Shown: piece by piece, positions 16,040 to 25,543 of the stretch
Numbering within the stretch: the stretch's first letter is position 1
Layout: the number at the start of each line of letters is the position of its first letter
From: Amycolatopsis thermoflava N1165
GTDB lineage: Bacteria > Actinomycetota > Actinomycetes > Mycobacteriales > Pseudonocardiaceae
Length of the DNA stretch: 64,000 bases
Reading direction: 5' to 3'
Assembly: GCF_000473265.1 (NCBI RefSeq)
Contig: NZ_KI421511.1
Location: 555,980 to 619,979 of the forward strand
Translations under genes and position numbers: made by a program
The notes under the pieces: generated by a model
Told to the model about the DNA's origin: nothing
The model's database searches: none
The model's input: only the letters and a program-made list of their open reading frames with translations

Positions 16040-18634
16040 ATGAACCCGCAGGACTGGCGGGAGATCCGCCAATTGCACGCCGACGGCATGCCGATCAAGG
16101 CGATCGCGCGGCACCGCGGCATCTCCCGCAACACCGTGCGCCGCGCGCTGACCCTCGACGAACCACCGGGCCCGGTCCGTGGCCGCGCCTCGGTCGCCGA
16201 TGCCAGCGAACCCCAGATCCGCGCGCTGCTCGCCGCGGACCCCGCCATCACCGTCGCCGCGATCGCGGAACGGATCGGCTGGCAGCGGTCGATGACCGTG
16301 CTCAAGGACCGGGTGCGCGCGCTGCGGGCCGAAACCGGGGCGGCCACCGAGCCCGGTCCCGCGGCCACCGGGACGGAGCTGCCCGCGCAGCTGACCGAGT
16401 TCGTCGGCCGGGAGGACGAGCTGGCGGCCATCCGGCAGGCCCTCGGCGGGTCCCGGCTCGTGACACTCATGGGCGCGGGCGGGGTCGGCAAGACGCGCCT
16501 GGCGATCCAGGCGGCCGGCAAGGTCCGTCGCGCGTTCGCCGACGGGGTGCGCTGGGTCGAGCTCGGCGCGCTGCGGGACCCCGCGCTCCTGCCGCAGACC
16601 GTGGTCGACGCGCTGGGCATCCGCGACCGCGCGGCGGGTCAGCCGCCCCAGCACCTGCTCGCCGACCACCTGCGCAACAAACAACTGCTGCTCGTCCTCG
16701 ACAACTGTGAGCATCTCCTGGAGGCCTGCGCCGACCTGGCCAGCGTGCTGCTGCACGCCGCACGCGAGCTGCGGATCATCGCCACCAGCCGGGAGGCACT
16801 GGCAATCCCCGGCGAGCACGTCGTGCCGGTCATGCCATTCCCGGTGCCCGGCCACGACGAGATCAGGCACGACGACAGCGCGGTGACGTTGTTCGCCGCC
16901 CGCGCCCGCGACATCCTGCCGGGCTTCACAGTGGACGAGGGCAACACCGCCCTCGTCCGGCGGGTGTGCGCGCAGCTCGACGGCCTGCCGCTCGCGATCG
17001 AGCTCGCCTGCGCCCGCCTGCGGGTGCTGTCGGTCAGCGAACTGGCGGACCGTCTCGGGCACCGCCTGCGTCTGCTGACCGGTGGGAACCGCGCCGCGCC
17101 CGAACGGCACCGCAGCCTGCAGGCCACGGTGGACTGGAGTTTCGAGCTGTGCGACACCGTCGAACGGCGGTTGTGGACCCGCACCTCGGTCTTCGCCGGT
17201 AGCTTCACCCTGGCCGCGGCCGAGGAGGTGTGCGGGGACGCCCGCCTCGAGGCCGACGACATCGTGGATGGCATCGACGGTCTGGTCAGCAAGTCTTTGC
17301 TGTTGCGGGAAGAACACCATGGCCAGGTGCGGTTCCGCATGCTGGAGACCCTGCGCGAGTACGGGCAGGCGAAATTGGACGCGGCGGCGGCCGCGGAGCT
17401 GCGCGAGCGCCACCACGCCTACTACGCGCGCATGATCGCCGACGTCACCACCGAGTGGTTCGGGCCGCGGCAGCAGCAGTGGTGCGTCGACCTGCGCCTG
17501 GAGCACACGAACCTGCGGGCGGCGTTCGAGACGGGCCTGGACCGGGGCGGCGCCACGCAGCTCATCGGGGCGCCGTGGTTCCTGTGGGCGGCGGGCTTCT
17601 CGTTCGCCGAGCACCGGTACTGGCTGGAACGGGCCCTCGCCGTGGACCCAGAGCCCTCCGCCGACCGGGCCCGCGCACTGGCGACACTCGGCCTGGTCGC
17701 GGCGCTGCAGGGCGACCGCGAAGCGGCCCGCCGCGCCCTCGACGAGGGGTTCGCCGCCGCCGAGGCGGTGGGCGACGTGTTCGGGCAGGCCTACAACCGG
17801 CACGAACAGGGGCTGGTGGCCTTCTTCGGCGGCGAGTTCGAGGCGTCCGAGGCGATCCTGCTGGAGGCGCTCGATCGCTACCAGGGCACCGGGGCGCCGC
17901 TGGACCTGATCGGTTCGTTGCGCGTGCACCTCGGACTGCTCTACATCTTCGCCGGGGACACCCGAGAGGCGCTGCGGCACTTCGAGCAGCTGCGGCCCGA
18001 GTGCGAGGCGCACGGCGAACGGTGGATGCTGTCTTACGCGGTGTACGGGCTCGGCCTGACCGCGCTCATGTGCGGCGACCACGACCAGGCCGCCCGGCAC
18101 GCCGTGGAGAGCCTGCGGATGAAGGAGCCGTTCGACGACACCATCGGGCTGTCTCTGACCACGGAGCTGCTGGCGTGGACCGAGGCCGGACGCGAGGAGC
18201 CCGAGCGCGCCGCCGTCCTGCTCGGTGCGGCCGAGACCTTGTGGAACTCGGTGGGCATGCAGCTCTACGGCTCACCGCACTGGCTCGAGCAGCGCACCCG
18301 CTTCGAGCACCGCGCGCAACGGGCACTCGGGGACACCGCCTATCAGGCCGCGTTCCGCCGGGGCCAGCGGATGGGCCGTGACCAGGTCATCGCCTTCGCA
18401 CTGGGCGAGACCCGCGGCACCGCGCGCGAGGCGCCGGGCAAGCCGGCACTGTCCCGCCGCGAGGCCGAGGTCGCCGCTCTCGTCGCCGAGGGGCTGACCA
18501 ACCGGGAGATCGCTCAGAAGCTCGTCATTTCCCACCGCACGGTCGAGGGGCACGTCGAGCACATCCTCGACAAACTCGGCCTGACCCGCCGAGCCCAGGT
18601 TGCCCAGTGGCAGGCGAAGGCCGGGGTGTCGTAG
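16040..18634 (+). CDS. STAND-NTPase LuxR regulator with transposase-type N-terminal HTH
   Basis: The 864-residue regulator starts at ATG 16040 behind GAGGAGG. Domains in order: an IS21/Tc-type helix-turn-helix (about 1-45, LHADGMPIKAIARHRGISRN), a spacer, an NB-ARC-like ATPase with an intact P-loop (GAGGVGKTRLAIQ, near 155), an arrestor region, TPR-like repeats (about 480-760), and a C-terminal LuxR HTH (about 805-862). Actinobacterial LuxR regulators with an extra N-terminal transposase-like HTH are known. With DNA-binding modules at both ends it could bridge two sites. It lies between the flavin reductase operon and the ACAD/CoA-ligase genes, which it may control. Confidence 0.88.
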   Translation: MNPQDWREIRQLHADGMPIKAIARHRGISRNTVRRALTLDEPPGPVRGRASVADASEPQIRALLAADPAITVAAIAERIGWQRSMTVLKDRVRALRAETGAATEPGPAATGTELPAQLTEFVGREDELAAIRQALGGSRLVTLMGAGGVGKTRLAIQAAGKVRRAFADGVRWVELGALRDPALLPQTVVDALGIRDRAAGQPPQHLLADHLRNKQLLLVLDNCEHLLEACADLASVLLHAARELRIIATSREALAIPGEHVVPVMPFPVPGHDEIRHDDSAVTLFAARARDILPGFTVDEGNTALVRRVCAQLDGLPLAIELACARLRVLSVSELADRLGHRLRLLTGGNRAAPERHRSLQATVDWSFELCDTVERRLWTRTSVFAGSFTLAAAEEVCGDARLEADDIVDGIDGLVSKSLLLREEHHGQVRFRMLETLREYGQAKLDAAAAAELRERHHAYYARMIADVTTEWFGPRQQQWCVDLRLEHTNLRAAFETGLDRGGATQLIGAPWFLWAAGFSFAEHRYWLERALAVDPEPSADRARALATLGLVAALQGDREAARRALDEGFAAAEAVGDVFGQAYNRHEQGLVAFFGGEFEASEAILLEALDRYQGTGAPLDLIGSLRVHLGLLYIFAGDTREALRHFEQLRPECEAHGERWMLSYAVYGLGLTALMCGDHDQAARHAVESLRMKEPFDDTIGLSLTTELLAWTEAGREEPERAAVLLGAAETLWNSVGMQLYGSPHWLEQRTRFEHRAQRALGDTAYQAAFRRGQRMGRDQVIAFALGETRGTAREAPGKPALSRREAEVAALVAEGLTNREIAQKLVISHRTVEGHVEHILDKLGLTRRAQVAQWQAKAGVS

Positions 18635-18743
18635 GGGCCGTGCGAAAAGCGGGTGGCTGACCACGTGGTCGCCCCGGTGTGGACCCCGTCCTCCCGGCGG
18701 CACTGTGGCTCCAGCCAGCAGTGCAGTCAGAGAGGACAAGCAC

Positions 18744-19925
18744 ATGACCGGGACCCTCGCCCGCCCCACCATGGACGCCCTCGCCGCGGCGAAGGCGATC
18801 GCTCCGCTCATCGAGAGCGAGGCCGACGCGATCGAGCGCGACACCACGATCACGAAGACCGTCGTCGACGCGATCGCCCGCGAGCGGCTGTTCTGGCTCC
18901 TGGTGCCCGAGGAGTACGGCGGCTGGGGACTGGGCATCGTCGACTCGCTCAAGGTCATTGAGGAGATCTCCCGCGCCGACGGCTCGACCGGCTGGGCCCT
19001 GATGGCGAACGCGTTCTCGACCGGCATCGCCGTCGGCTTCCTCGACCCCAAGGGCGCCCGCGAGATCTTCGACCAGCCCACCCCGGGCATCACCGCCGGG
19101 ATGATCCTGCCCACCGGTAAGGCCGTGCGGGTCGACGGCGGCTACCGCGTCACCGGCCGCTACCAGTTCGCCAGTGGGTCGGCGCACGCCAGCTGGATCG
19201 GCGCCGGGTTCGTGGTGCACGACGCGGAGGGCAACCCGCTGCTGACCGACACCGGGGACCCGGTGTGCCGGGTGGCGTTCCTGCCGCGCGAGAAGGTGGA
19301 GTTCCTGGGCAACTGGAACGTGATGGGCATGGTCGGCACCGGCAGCTACGACTACGCCGTCACCGATGTGTTCGTGCCGGAGAAGCACACCATGGACACC
19401 TTCTCCACGACTCCGGTGCGGCCCGAGCCGGTCTACAAGCTGGGGTTGCTCGGCATCGGCGTCGGCGGGCACGGCCCGGTCGCGCTGGGCCTGGCCACCC
19501 GGGCGTTGCAGGAGATCGCGAGCATCGCATCCGTCAAGGCACGGCCCGGGTACGAGGGCGTGGTCGGCGACTCGGTGATGTTCCGTCGGGAGTTCGCCAA
19601 GTACGAGGCGCTCGTGCAGTCTGCCCGCCGCTACGTCTACGACATCCACGGCGAGGCCGAGGCCACCGCTGCGGCGGGGGAGGAAGTCACCCTCGAACAG
19701 CGGGCCCGCCTGCGCCAGGTCACCACCTGGGTCCAGGAGGTCGCGAGCGAGGTCGTCGGCTTCGCCCACCGCTGGGGTGGCAGCCAGTCCATCCGCAACC
19801 CCAGCGCGCTGGGTCGCTGCACCCGTGACGCCGCGGTCGCCACTCAGCACCTCCTGGTGGACCCGATGACGCTGGTGGACGCCGCGCAGGAGATCCTGCC
19901 CGGTTACGTGCGCGCCACCGCTTGA
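18744..19925 (+). CDS. Acyl-CoA dehydrogenase-like flavoprotein (possible flavin-dependent monooxygenase)
   Basis: The 393-residue protein starts at ATG 18744. It has the ACAD architecture: helical N-domain with PEEYGGWG, beta domain with YRVTGRYQFASGSAHASWIG, and a C-terminal helical bundle with FAHRWGGSQSIRN. The FASGS segment and overall length match the HsaA/DszC/hydroxylase branch, whose members use reduced flavin and oxygen, rather than classical dehydrogenases. The flavin reductase at 14394 could be its partner. A strong terminator follows, so it is transcribed separately from the CoA ligase. Confidence 0.8.
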   Translation: MTGTLARPTMDALAAAKAIAPLIESEADAIERDTTITKTVVDAIARERLFWLLVPEEYGGWGLGIVDSLKVIEEISRADGSTGWALMANAFSTGIAVGFLDPKGAREIFDQPTPGITAGMILPTGKAVRVDGGYRVTGRYQFASGSAHASWIGAGFVVHDAEGNPLLTDTGDPVCRVAFLPREKVEFLGNWNVMGMVGTGSYDYAVTDVFVPEKHTMDTFSTTPVRPEPVYKLGLLGIGVGGHGPVALGLATRALQEIASIASVKARPGYEGVVGDSVMFRREFAKYEALVQSARRYVYDIHGEAEATAAAGEEVTLEQRARLRQVTTWVQEVASEVVGFAHRWGGSQSIRNPSALGRCTRDAAVATQHLLVDPMTLVDAAQEILPGYVRATA

Positions 19926-19929
19926 TCCC

Positions 19930-19964
19930 GCGTGGGTGGTCCCGCCCTGAGGGACCACCCACGC
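19930..19964 (+). terminator. Hairpin terminator after ACAD-like gene
   Basis: GCGTGGGTGGTCCC (19930-19943) and GGGACCACCCACGC (19951-19964) pair perfectly with a 7-nt loop, immediately downstream of the stop at 19925. There is no T-tract, as usual for high-GC actinobacteria. Confidence 0.75.
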
Positions 19965-19986
19965 CCCGACCCCAGGAGCACACCCT

Positions 19987-21558
19987 GTGACCACCCCCGT
20001 CGACCGGGCCCGCACGCACACGCTTGCCGACATCCCGCGGCGCTCCGCCGCCCGCTTCCCGGACAAGACCGCCGTGGTGCACCGCGACGTCCGGCTCACG
20101 TTCGCCGAGTTCGACGCCGTCGTGGACCGGGTCGCGGCCGCCCTGCACGCCGCCGGACTGCGGACGGGGGACCGGATGGCCGTGCTGTCGCACAACTGCT
20201 GGCAGTTCCCGGTGCTCAGCTTCGCCACGGCCCGGCTGGGCGTGGTCTTCGTGCCGGTCAACTTCATGCTCACCGGTGCCGAGGTCGGCTACATCCTGCG
20301 CGACTGCGACACTGACGCGTTCGTGGCCGAGGACGCCCTCGTGCCGGTCGCCGAGCAGGCCCTGGCTGGGCACGACGTTCGGGTGCGCGCCGTCATCCGG
20401 CTCGGCGACCACCCCGTCCGTCCCGGCTGGACGGATTTCGCCGAGTGGGTGGCGCACCCGGGGCTGGCGCCCGAGGTGGCAATCCGCGACGACGACGTGG
20501 TGCGCGTCATGTACACCTCCGGCACCGAGTCCCGCCCCAAGGGCGCGATGCTCACCAGCCGGTCGCTGATGTGGCAGTACATCAGCTGCATCGTCACCGG
20601 CGGGATGGAAACCAGCGACGTCGAGGTCCATGCCCTGCCGCTCTACCACTGCGCGCAGCTGGACAACTTCCTGTCCACCGACCTCTACCTCGGCGCCACC
20701 AGCATCATCCTCGACCGGCCCGACCCCGCCGCGATCCTGACGGCGATCGAATCGGAACGGGCGACCAACCTGTTCGCCCCGCCCACGGTGTGGCTGTCGC
20801 TCTTGCACCATCCCGCGTTCGGCAACGCCGACCTCGGCTCGCTGCGCAAGGGCTACTACGGTGCGTCGGCCCTTCCCACCGAAGTGCTGCGGGAAATGGA
20901 ACGCCGGATGCCGGACATGCAGTTCTGGAACTTCTACGGGCAGACCGAAATGGCGTCGCTGGCCACCGCACTCGGCCCGCAGGACCAGCGACGACGACCC
21001 GGTTCCGCGGGCCGCGCGGCGCTCAACGTCGAAACCCGGATCGTCGACGACCACGACCGGCCGCTGCCCGCGGGGGAGATCGGCGAGATCGTGCACCGCA
21101 GCCCGCATGCCACCGTCGGCTACCTGGGCGCCCCGGACAAGACCGCCGAGGCGTTCCGCGGCGGCTGGTTCCATTCCGGCGACCTCGGCTACGTCGACGA
21201 CGACGGCTACCTGTGGGTCGTGGACCGCAAGAAGGACATGATCAAGACCGGCGGCGAGAACGTTGCCACCCGCGAGGTCGAAGAAGCGCTCTACACAGTG
21301 GACGGTGTCGCCGAGGCCGCGGTCATCGGTGTCCCGCACCCGCGGTGGATCGAGGCGGTCACCGCGATCGTGGTGCCCCGCGACGGCGCAGTGCTCAGTG
21401 AACAGGACGTGATCGCGGGCTGCCGCCGAGTCCTCGCCGGGTTCAAGGTCCCCAAGTACGTCGTGTTCACCGACGCGCTGCCGAAGAACCCGAGCGGCAA
21501 GATCCTCAAACGCGCATTGCGCGAGCGCTACGGTGAAATCGCGCGACTGTCACCCTGA
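19987..21558 (+). CDS. Fatty-acid/aryl-CoA ligase family protein
   Basis: The 523-residue class I adenylate-forming enzyme has a GTG start. The ATP-binding loop YTSGTESRPKGAM, FYGQTEMAS, GGWFHSGDLGYVD and the C-terminal NPSGKILKRALRERYG with the catalytic lysine are all present, so activity is expected. It is most like actinobacterial medium/long-chain or cyclic-acid CoA ligases (FadD type). It is followed by the SRPBCC gene and preceded by the ACAD-like flavoprotein, suggesting a shared lipid or aromatic substrate. Confidence 0.9.
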   Translation: MTTPVDRARTHTLADIPRRSAARFPDKTAVVHRDVRLTFAEFDAVVDRVAAALHAAGLRTGDRMAVLSHNCWQFPVLSFATARLGVVFVPVNFMLTGAEVGYILRDCDTDAFVAEDALVPVAEQALAGHDVRVRAVIRLGDHPVRPGWTDFAEWVAHPGLAPEVAIRDDDVVRVMYTSGTESRPKGAMLTSRSLMWQYISCIVTGGMETSDVEVHALPLYHCAQLDNFLSTDLYLGATSIILDRPDPAAILTAIESERATNLFAPPTVWLSLLHHPAFGNADLGSLRKGYYGASALPTEVLREMERRMPDMQFWNFYGQTEMASLATALGPQDQRRRPGSAGRAALNVETRIVDDHDRPLPAGEIGEIVHRSPHATVGYLGAPDKTAEAFRGGWFHSGDLGYVDDDGYLWVVDRKKDMIKTGGENVATREVEEALYTVDGVAEAAVIGVPHPRWIEAVTAIVVPRDGAVLSEQDVIAGCRRVLAGFKVPKYVVFTDALPKNPSGKILKRALRERYGEIARLSP

Positions 21559-21630
21559 GCGGACTGGGCACGCCCCGCGCGCGTTCGTAGTGTCCGCTCC
21601 AAACGCACGTGCGGACAGAAAGGGCGCGAC

Positions 21631-22035
21631 ATGCGGATGAGTGAATCACTGGTCATCGGGGCGGACCCGGCGGCCGTGTGGAAGATCGGCGGAGACACCG
21701 CGAACATCGCGGACTGGGTGCCCGCGATCGAGAAATCCCACCAGGTCGGCGATCTGCGGTATGCGACGTTCGCCGGCGGCGGTGACGCGACGGAACGGAT
21801 CATCGAGCACGACGACGCGGCCCGCCGCTACGTCTACGAATACGTGTCCGGGCCGCTGGCGCTGCGGGTCTACCGGTCCCGCTTCACGGTCGCCGAGCAC
21901 GCCGAGGGCTCGGAAGTGCTGTGGGAAGCCGAGTTCGAAGCCGAGACGGCGGAGGAAGAACCGGCGCTCGCTGACGCGATCCGCGACATCTACCGATGCG
22001 CGCTGGAATCCCTCGCGGAGCGGGCGCGCGCGTAA
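21631..22035 (+). CDS. SRPBCC-fold (polyketide cyclase/START-like) protein
   Basis: This 134-residue SRPBCC-family protein has the typical N-terminal MSESLVIGADPAAVWKI and a C-terminal amphipathic helix (DIYRCALESLAERA). Such proteins bind hydrophobic ligands in a deep pocket. The AAAGG ribosome site is within a small stem (TGTCCGC at 21591-21597 with GCGGACA at 21611-21617), which could tune translation. It probably serves the same pathway as the CoA ligase upstream. Confidence 0.8.
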   Translation: MRMSESLVIGADPAAVWKIGGDTANIADWVPAIEKSHQVGDLRYATFAGGGDATERIIEHDDAARRYVYEYVSGPLALRVYRSRFTVAEHAEGSEVLWEAEFEAETAEEEPALADAIRDIYRCALESLAERARA

Positions 22036-22055
22036 ATCCGAGCGATCGCGCTGTC

Positions 22056-22074
22056 ACGGTCCGTTCAGGACCGT
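22056..22074. terminator. Small hairpin at the end of the LuxR remnant
   Basis: ACGGTCC and GGACCGT form a 7-bp stem with a 5-nt loop just past the SRPBCC stop (22035), overlapping the stop of the minus-strand LuxR remnant. It is a weak terminator candidate for the convergent ends. Confidence 0.4.
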
Positions 22075-22600
22075 CGCGGCTCGATCGCCGGCTCCGTGCG
22101 GTTGCGCAGGCCCGTGATTGCCAGGATCGGGTCACGTACTTCTTCACGCTCGTCGGGTATAGGTTCGGCAAAGCGCCATTGGCGGCGTTGAACAGGCCCC
22201 TCCGACCAGCCGCGACCTCCGACTGTCGCGGCGACAGCTTGGCCACCGGCGCGTCGTCGCCGCTCGCGTGCTCACGTAGACCGCGCGCGGTCTACGTGAG
22301 CGGCCCCGCCAGCGGTCGCAGCGGCGCAATCTCCGGTGCGCCGACCTGGGCCGGAATCCCGGTCGATCGACCCGACCAGCGTCTTGTGGCTGCGGCACAC
22401 CTCCTGGTGCAGCACGGTGGCCGAATTCGGTGCCATGCCGTCGCAGGCGATCGGTGATGTAGAGCCTGTCGTGCCCAGATTCGACACTCGCGTGTCGATC
22501 ATCGACCGCAGGCCGCTCGTCGTGGAGAAGATGCTGCGCCGCAACCACGGTCCTGGTACTCCGGCAGCGTGTGCCTCGTGATGCCGACGAGCACCGGGCT
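22065..22600 (-). pseudogene. Decayed LuxR regulator
   Basis: In three shifting frames on the minus strand one can read pieces that parallel the intact LuxR at 1237: LPEYQDR near 22560; CRSHKTLVGSIDRDS near 22390; LSPRQSEVA near 22240; LYPTSVKKYVTR near 22150; ILAITGLRNRTEPAIEP then a stop at 22065. The DNA TCACGTACTTCTTCACGCT is identical in both genes. The N-terminal ~100 residues are not recognisable. A 32-bp perfect palindrome interrupts the linker region. It is a broken paralogue or an old horizontally acquired relative. Confidence 0.65.
22270..22301. repeat. Perfect 32-bp palindrome
   Basis: GCTCACGTAGACCGCG (22270-22285) is followed with no spacer by its exact reverse complement (22286-22301). 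It lies in the degenerate linker of the decayed LuxR gene. It could be a protein-binding site, a cruciform or an insertion scar. Confidence 0.8.
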
Positions 22601-22997
22601 CCCGTCGGTGACCTGGATAGGGATGCTGACCGGCACGGTGCCCGGCCCGGCAGGGTCGGCGTGCGACGCCCGCCCGATAGGCCTACTCGATACGGACCTT
22701 GACCTCAGCTTCCTGGTCTGCGCCTCGCGCTGACGGCCGCAGACCGCCTCGGCCGAACAGGCCCCAGCGGATCCTCGATGTAACTCCCTCCGCCCAGGTC
22801 TGGCGAAGTTCAGGCCGAAAGAAGTTCCACCGTGACGAGGTCGGACAAGGACCTGGTATGTCCTCAGCGACATCCTTGAACCGCTCCTCTGCACCGGCTC
22901 TTCATTCACGTCAGGAGTACTCGCGCGCGAGCGCGATAGGCGCGCTGGATCTCTTCCTGGACAGCGATACGCGGCAACCCCAATTGCCTCACCGAAG

Positions 22998-23644
22998 TCA
23001 AGCCCCTGGCCTCACCCCTTGGTCGTCGTCCCCACGATCATCGGGGGTAGCCGCAACCAGCATCGCTCTCGGGAGCAACTGCCGCTCGTCCTGGCCGATC
23101 CCGTACACAGCACCTTCAGCGGTGTGCCCGGCACGCTGGTCGTCTATGTGGGCCCAGACCGCCTCGCGCTGGACCACGACGAACCCCCCGGCTGTCACGG
23201 CGGAAATTGCCCAGCCGGCCAGGACAGCCAGGATTGGTCGCGAGCGCGCGGATGCTCTGCACGATGGCCGAGGGCCGGCCTCGCCGTGCGCCAAGGCGAA
23301 GCCGAGGGTTGTCCACGAGTGGCAACATGCCGCCGTCCGCCCGTGGCCGGTCGGTGTCACGGGCCAGCCGCTTACGCAGGCTGTCCAACTCCGCCTGCGC
23401 GCCGCCGTCGGCCCTCCAGCTCCGCCTCGCGAGCCGTAGGGCGGCAGTCGCTCCCGGGTATGCTGAATTGCCGGTCAGTCGGTTCTAAACTGGAGGGCTC
23501 GGCACGTTCACGCAGGAATCGCTGCTCGACCTGCTCGGCGGTTCGGTCCGCGCCGACATAGGTGTGCTTACCGGTGCCGCAACGTCGTCGCTGTGCTGCA
23601 CCGCTGTAGTGGAGCGGCTGTACCGGCACGCGACGAGCAAGCAC
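22998..23644 (-). pseudogene. Frameshifted unknown gene, possible coiled-coil/membrane protein
   Basis: Three consecutive minus-strand frames join into a plausible protein. First AREAELEGRRR continues as AQAELDSLRKRLARDTD across a shift near 23395 (coiled-coil-like). Then SAIVQSIRALATNP shifts near 23225 to ILAVLAGWAISAVTAGGFVV (a membrane-segment-like stretch), followed by an acidic tail to a stop at 22998. I cannot name the family. Codon usage is coding-like only after splicing the frames, so decay or assembly indels are likely. Confidence 0.4.
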
Positions 23645-24020
23645 CAGGGCCTGGCCCCCGCCAGCGTCACATCGAAACCGGCATCAGCCGAGCCGGGAAA
23701 GCGGTGAATGAGAGTCCGGCGCAGGCGGCTATTGGTGCGCGTTCTACAGCTAATGGAATCCACTGTGCCGCTCGTCCGGTTGTGCGACCGTTCCCGCCGT
23801 CGGCACCCACAACATCGACGGCACCCTCCTTTCACCCGGCGCCCGGGCCTATCTCGTTCAGTGATGTCCCGCACTCGCTCCAGCAGGCCACCAGCCGAGG
23901 CAGGAAAGTTGAGTGACTTCGGCGCAACTTGGAACACGGACCAGGCGTCTCGCGTTTAACCGGACACAGGCGCCAACGCGCCACAGCACGTACACGTGGT
24001 TGCATAGGAGGTGAAGGATC
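23645..24020. other. Intergenic stretch upstream of Hsp20
   Basis: No convincing gene is visible in this stretch. It ends in the strong ribosome site AGGAGGTGAAGG before the Hsp20 start, and presumably holds that gene's promoter. I see no clear HAIR or CIRCE element. Confidence 0.4.
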
Positions 24021-24476
24021 ATGGCGCTGCCGGCAGTGCGCGCCACCAGCTCGCTGGGCAGGTGGGACCCGTTCCGTGAGTTGGAGGACCTCTACACCCA
24101 GATGGGTCGCTGGATGGAGAACGCCTTCAACCGGGTCGACCAGGGCATGCCCGTCTGGGCGCCGCTCGCCGACGTGTCCGAGACCGAGGACGCTTACGTC
24201 GTCGAGGTCGACCTGCCCGGGGTCAAGCGCGACGACATGGCCATCGAGCTCGTCGGAAGCGAGTTGGCGGTCACCGGGGAGATCAAGGAGAAGGAGCGGC
24301 AGGGTCTTCTGCGGCACCGCACCCGCCGCACCGGTCAGTTCTCCTACCGGGTCACCCTGCCCGACCGCGTGGACGCCGAGAAGATCGAGGCGGCCCTGGA
24401 CGAGGGTGTCCTGACCATCCGCGTGCCCAAGAGCGAAACGATCAAGCCGCGTCGCATCGCGATCAAGGGCAAGTGA
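24021..24476 (+). CDS. Hsp20/alpha-crystallin small heat-shock protein
   Basis: This 151-residue small heat-shock chaperone has an alpha-crystallin domain (about 45-140, VDLPGVKRDDMAIEL through GVLTIRVPKSE) flanked by a short N-arm with WDPFRELEDL and a Lys-rich tail. It holds unfolding proteins in soluble oligomers. A decayed second copy lies at 26523-26892, and fragments of DnaK, ClpB and HtrA lie further on, so this region looks like a stress-protein island. Confidence 0.93.
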   Translation: MALPAVRATSSLGRWDPFRELEDLYTQMGRWMENAFNRVDQGMPVWAPLADVSETEDAYVVEVDLPGVKRDDMAIELVGSELAVTGEIKEKERQGLLRHRTRRTGQFSYRVTLPDRVDAEKIEAALDEGVLTIRVPKSETIKPRRIAIKGK

Positions 24477-24775
24477 CCTGCGAGGATGTACGGGCAACCC
24501 GGACCTGACGGCGGGGCTGCCCGTGCATCCGTCCACGTAGCCGGCCGACTGCCTGTTCCAGTCCGCGGCACCGCCCAGGCGAGGTGGCCGCGGGTTGCCG
24601 CCGTGCCGGTCAAGGCCACCCGCTGGAGCCGGCGGCCCGGCGTGCGGCCGTCGGCGGCTGGATGCGCCGAGTCCGGAACGCAGTACCCCGGGAACCCGAC
24701 CGGCTGCGCGCCCGACCTGAAGCCGGTGTCGGCGTGCCGGACGCCGGTCGCGGTGTAATGACAACGGGAGGACTG

Positions 24776-25543
24776 ATGAACGTTGCCGACCTGACGCTGG
24801 CGCAGGAGCTGGCCGAGATGTCCCGGTTAGTGGACGACGACGTTCCTTTCGCGGTTCGCCGTTTCGTCGCACGCCTCGTGCGCCGGGTGCCCGGTTGTGA
24901 CCAGGCCGGGATCGCGGTGCGAACCGAGGACGGTGTCGAACTGGTCGCGATGGAGGGATGTCACGCGGCGGAACTGGCGGCGGTGAACTGGTCCACCGGC
25001 CCGGCCGCTGAGGCGCTGACCTTCCGGGAGCCCAGACAGATCGCCGACACTCTTACCGATCCGCGCTGGCCGGAGATGAGTCGCCGGCTCGCCGGTCTGG
25101 GGTGCTGCAGTTGTCTGGTGCTGCCCCTGCCCAAGACCCGGGCTCCGGACGGCGTGCTGGTGCTGGGCTCGGGGAAACCCCAGCGGTTCGCCAACACGGT
25201 TCAGGACGTGGTGCTGCTCCTGGCGCTGCACGCCGGCGTCCTGTTCGACAAGGCGCAGCTCTATCACGACAGCCGTCGGCTGGTGGAGCAGCTCAACCAG
25301 GCGCTGCACACCCGGCAGACCATCGGACAGGCTCAGGGGCTGCTGATGCACCGCTTCGATTGCGACAGCCGACAGGGGTTCGCACTGCTGAAGGGGGCCT
25401 CGCAGAACACCAACGCCAAGCTGCGCGACGTCGCTTCAGCACTGGTCATCGCTCACCAGCAGGGAGAGCTGACTCCGGCGCTGGCGAAGTTTGGCGTCGA
25501 CGCCCGGCCACATCAGCCGCTCAGGAGAAAAGGCAGTGACTGA
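24776..25543 (+). CDS. GAF-ANTAR RNA-binding antiterminator-type regulator
   Basis: The 255-residue protein starts at ATG 24776 behind GGGAGGAC. A GAF sensor domain (about 25-165) is followed by an ANTAR domain (about 175-230, TIGQAQGLLMHRFDCDSRQG) that would bind paired RNA hairpins and prevent transcription termination. Such stand-alone GAF-ANTAR proteins are abundant in actinobacteria and respond to stress or metabolites. The last ~35 codons overlap the 3' end of the convergent DUF6292-like gene. Confidence 0.88.
   Translation: MNVADLTLAQELAEMSRLVDDDVPFAVRRFVARLVRRVPGCDQAGIAVRTEDGVELVAMEGCHAAELAAVNWSTGPAAEALTFREPRQIADTLTDPRWPEMSRRLAGLGCCSCLVLPLPKTRAPDGVLVLGSGKPQRFANTVQDVVLLLALHAGVLFDKAQLYHDSRRLVEQLNQALHTRQTIGQAQGLLMHRFDCDSRQGFALLKGASQNTNAKLRDVASALVIAHQQGELTPALAKFGVDARPHQPLRRKGSD

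Noticed and set aside
15827-18100. 757-codon minus-strand frame opposite the STAND-LuxR gene
   Set aside because: Composition is shadow-like and no domain is visible; the plus strand carries clear NTPase, TPR and LuxR motifs.
23485-23937. 150-codon minus-strand open frame before Hsp20
   Set aside because: It is Arg/Ser/Thr-rich without motifs or ribosome site, and overlaps equally long frames on the other strand.
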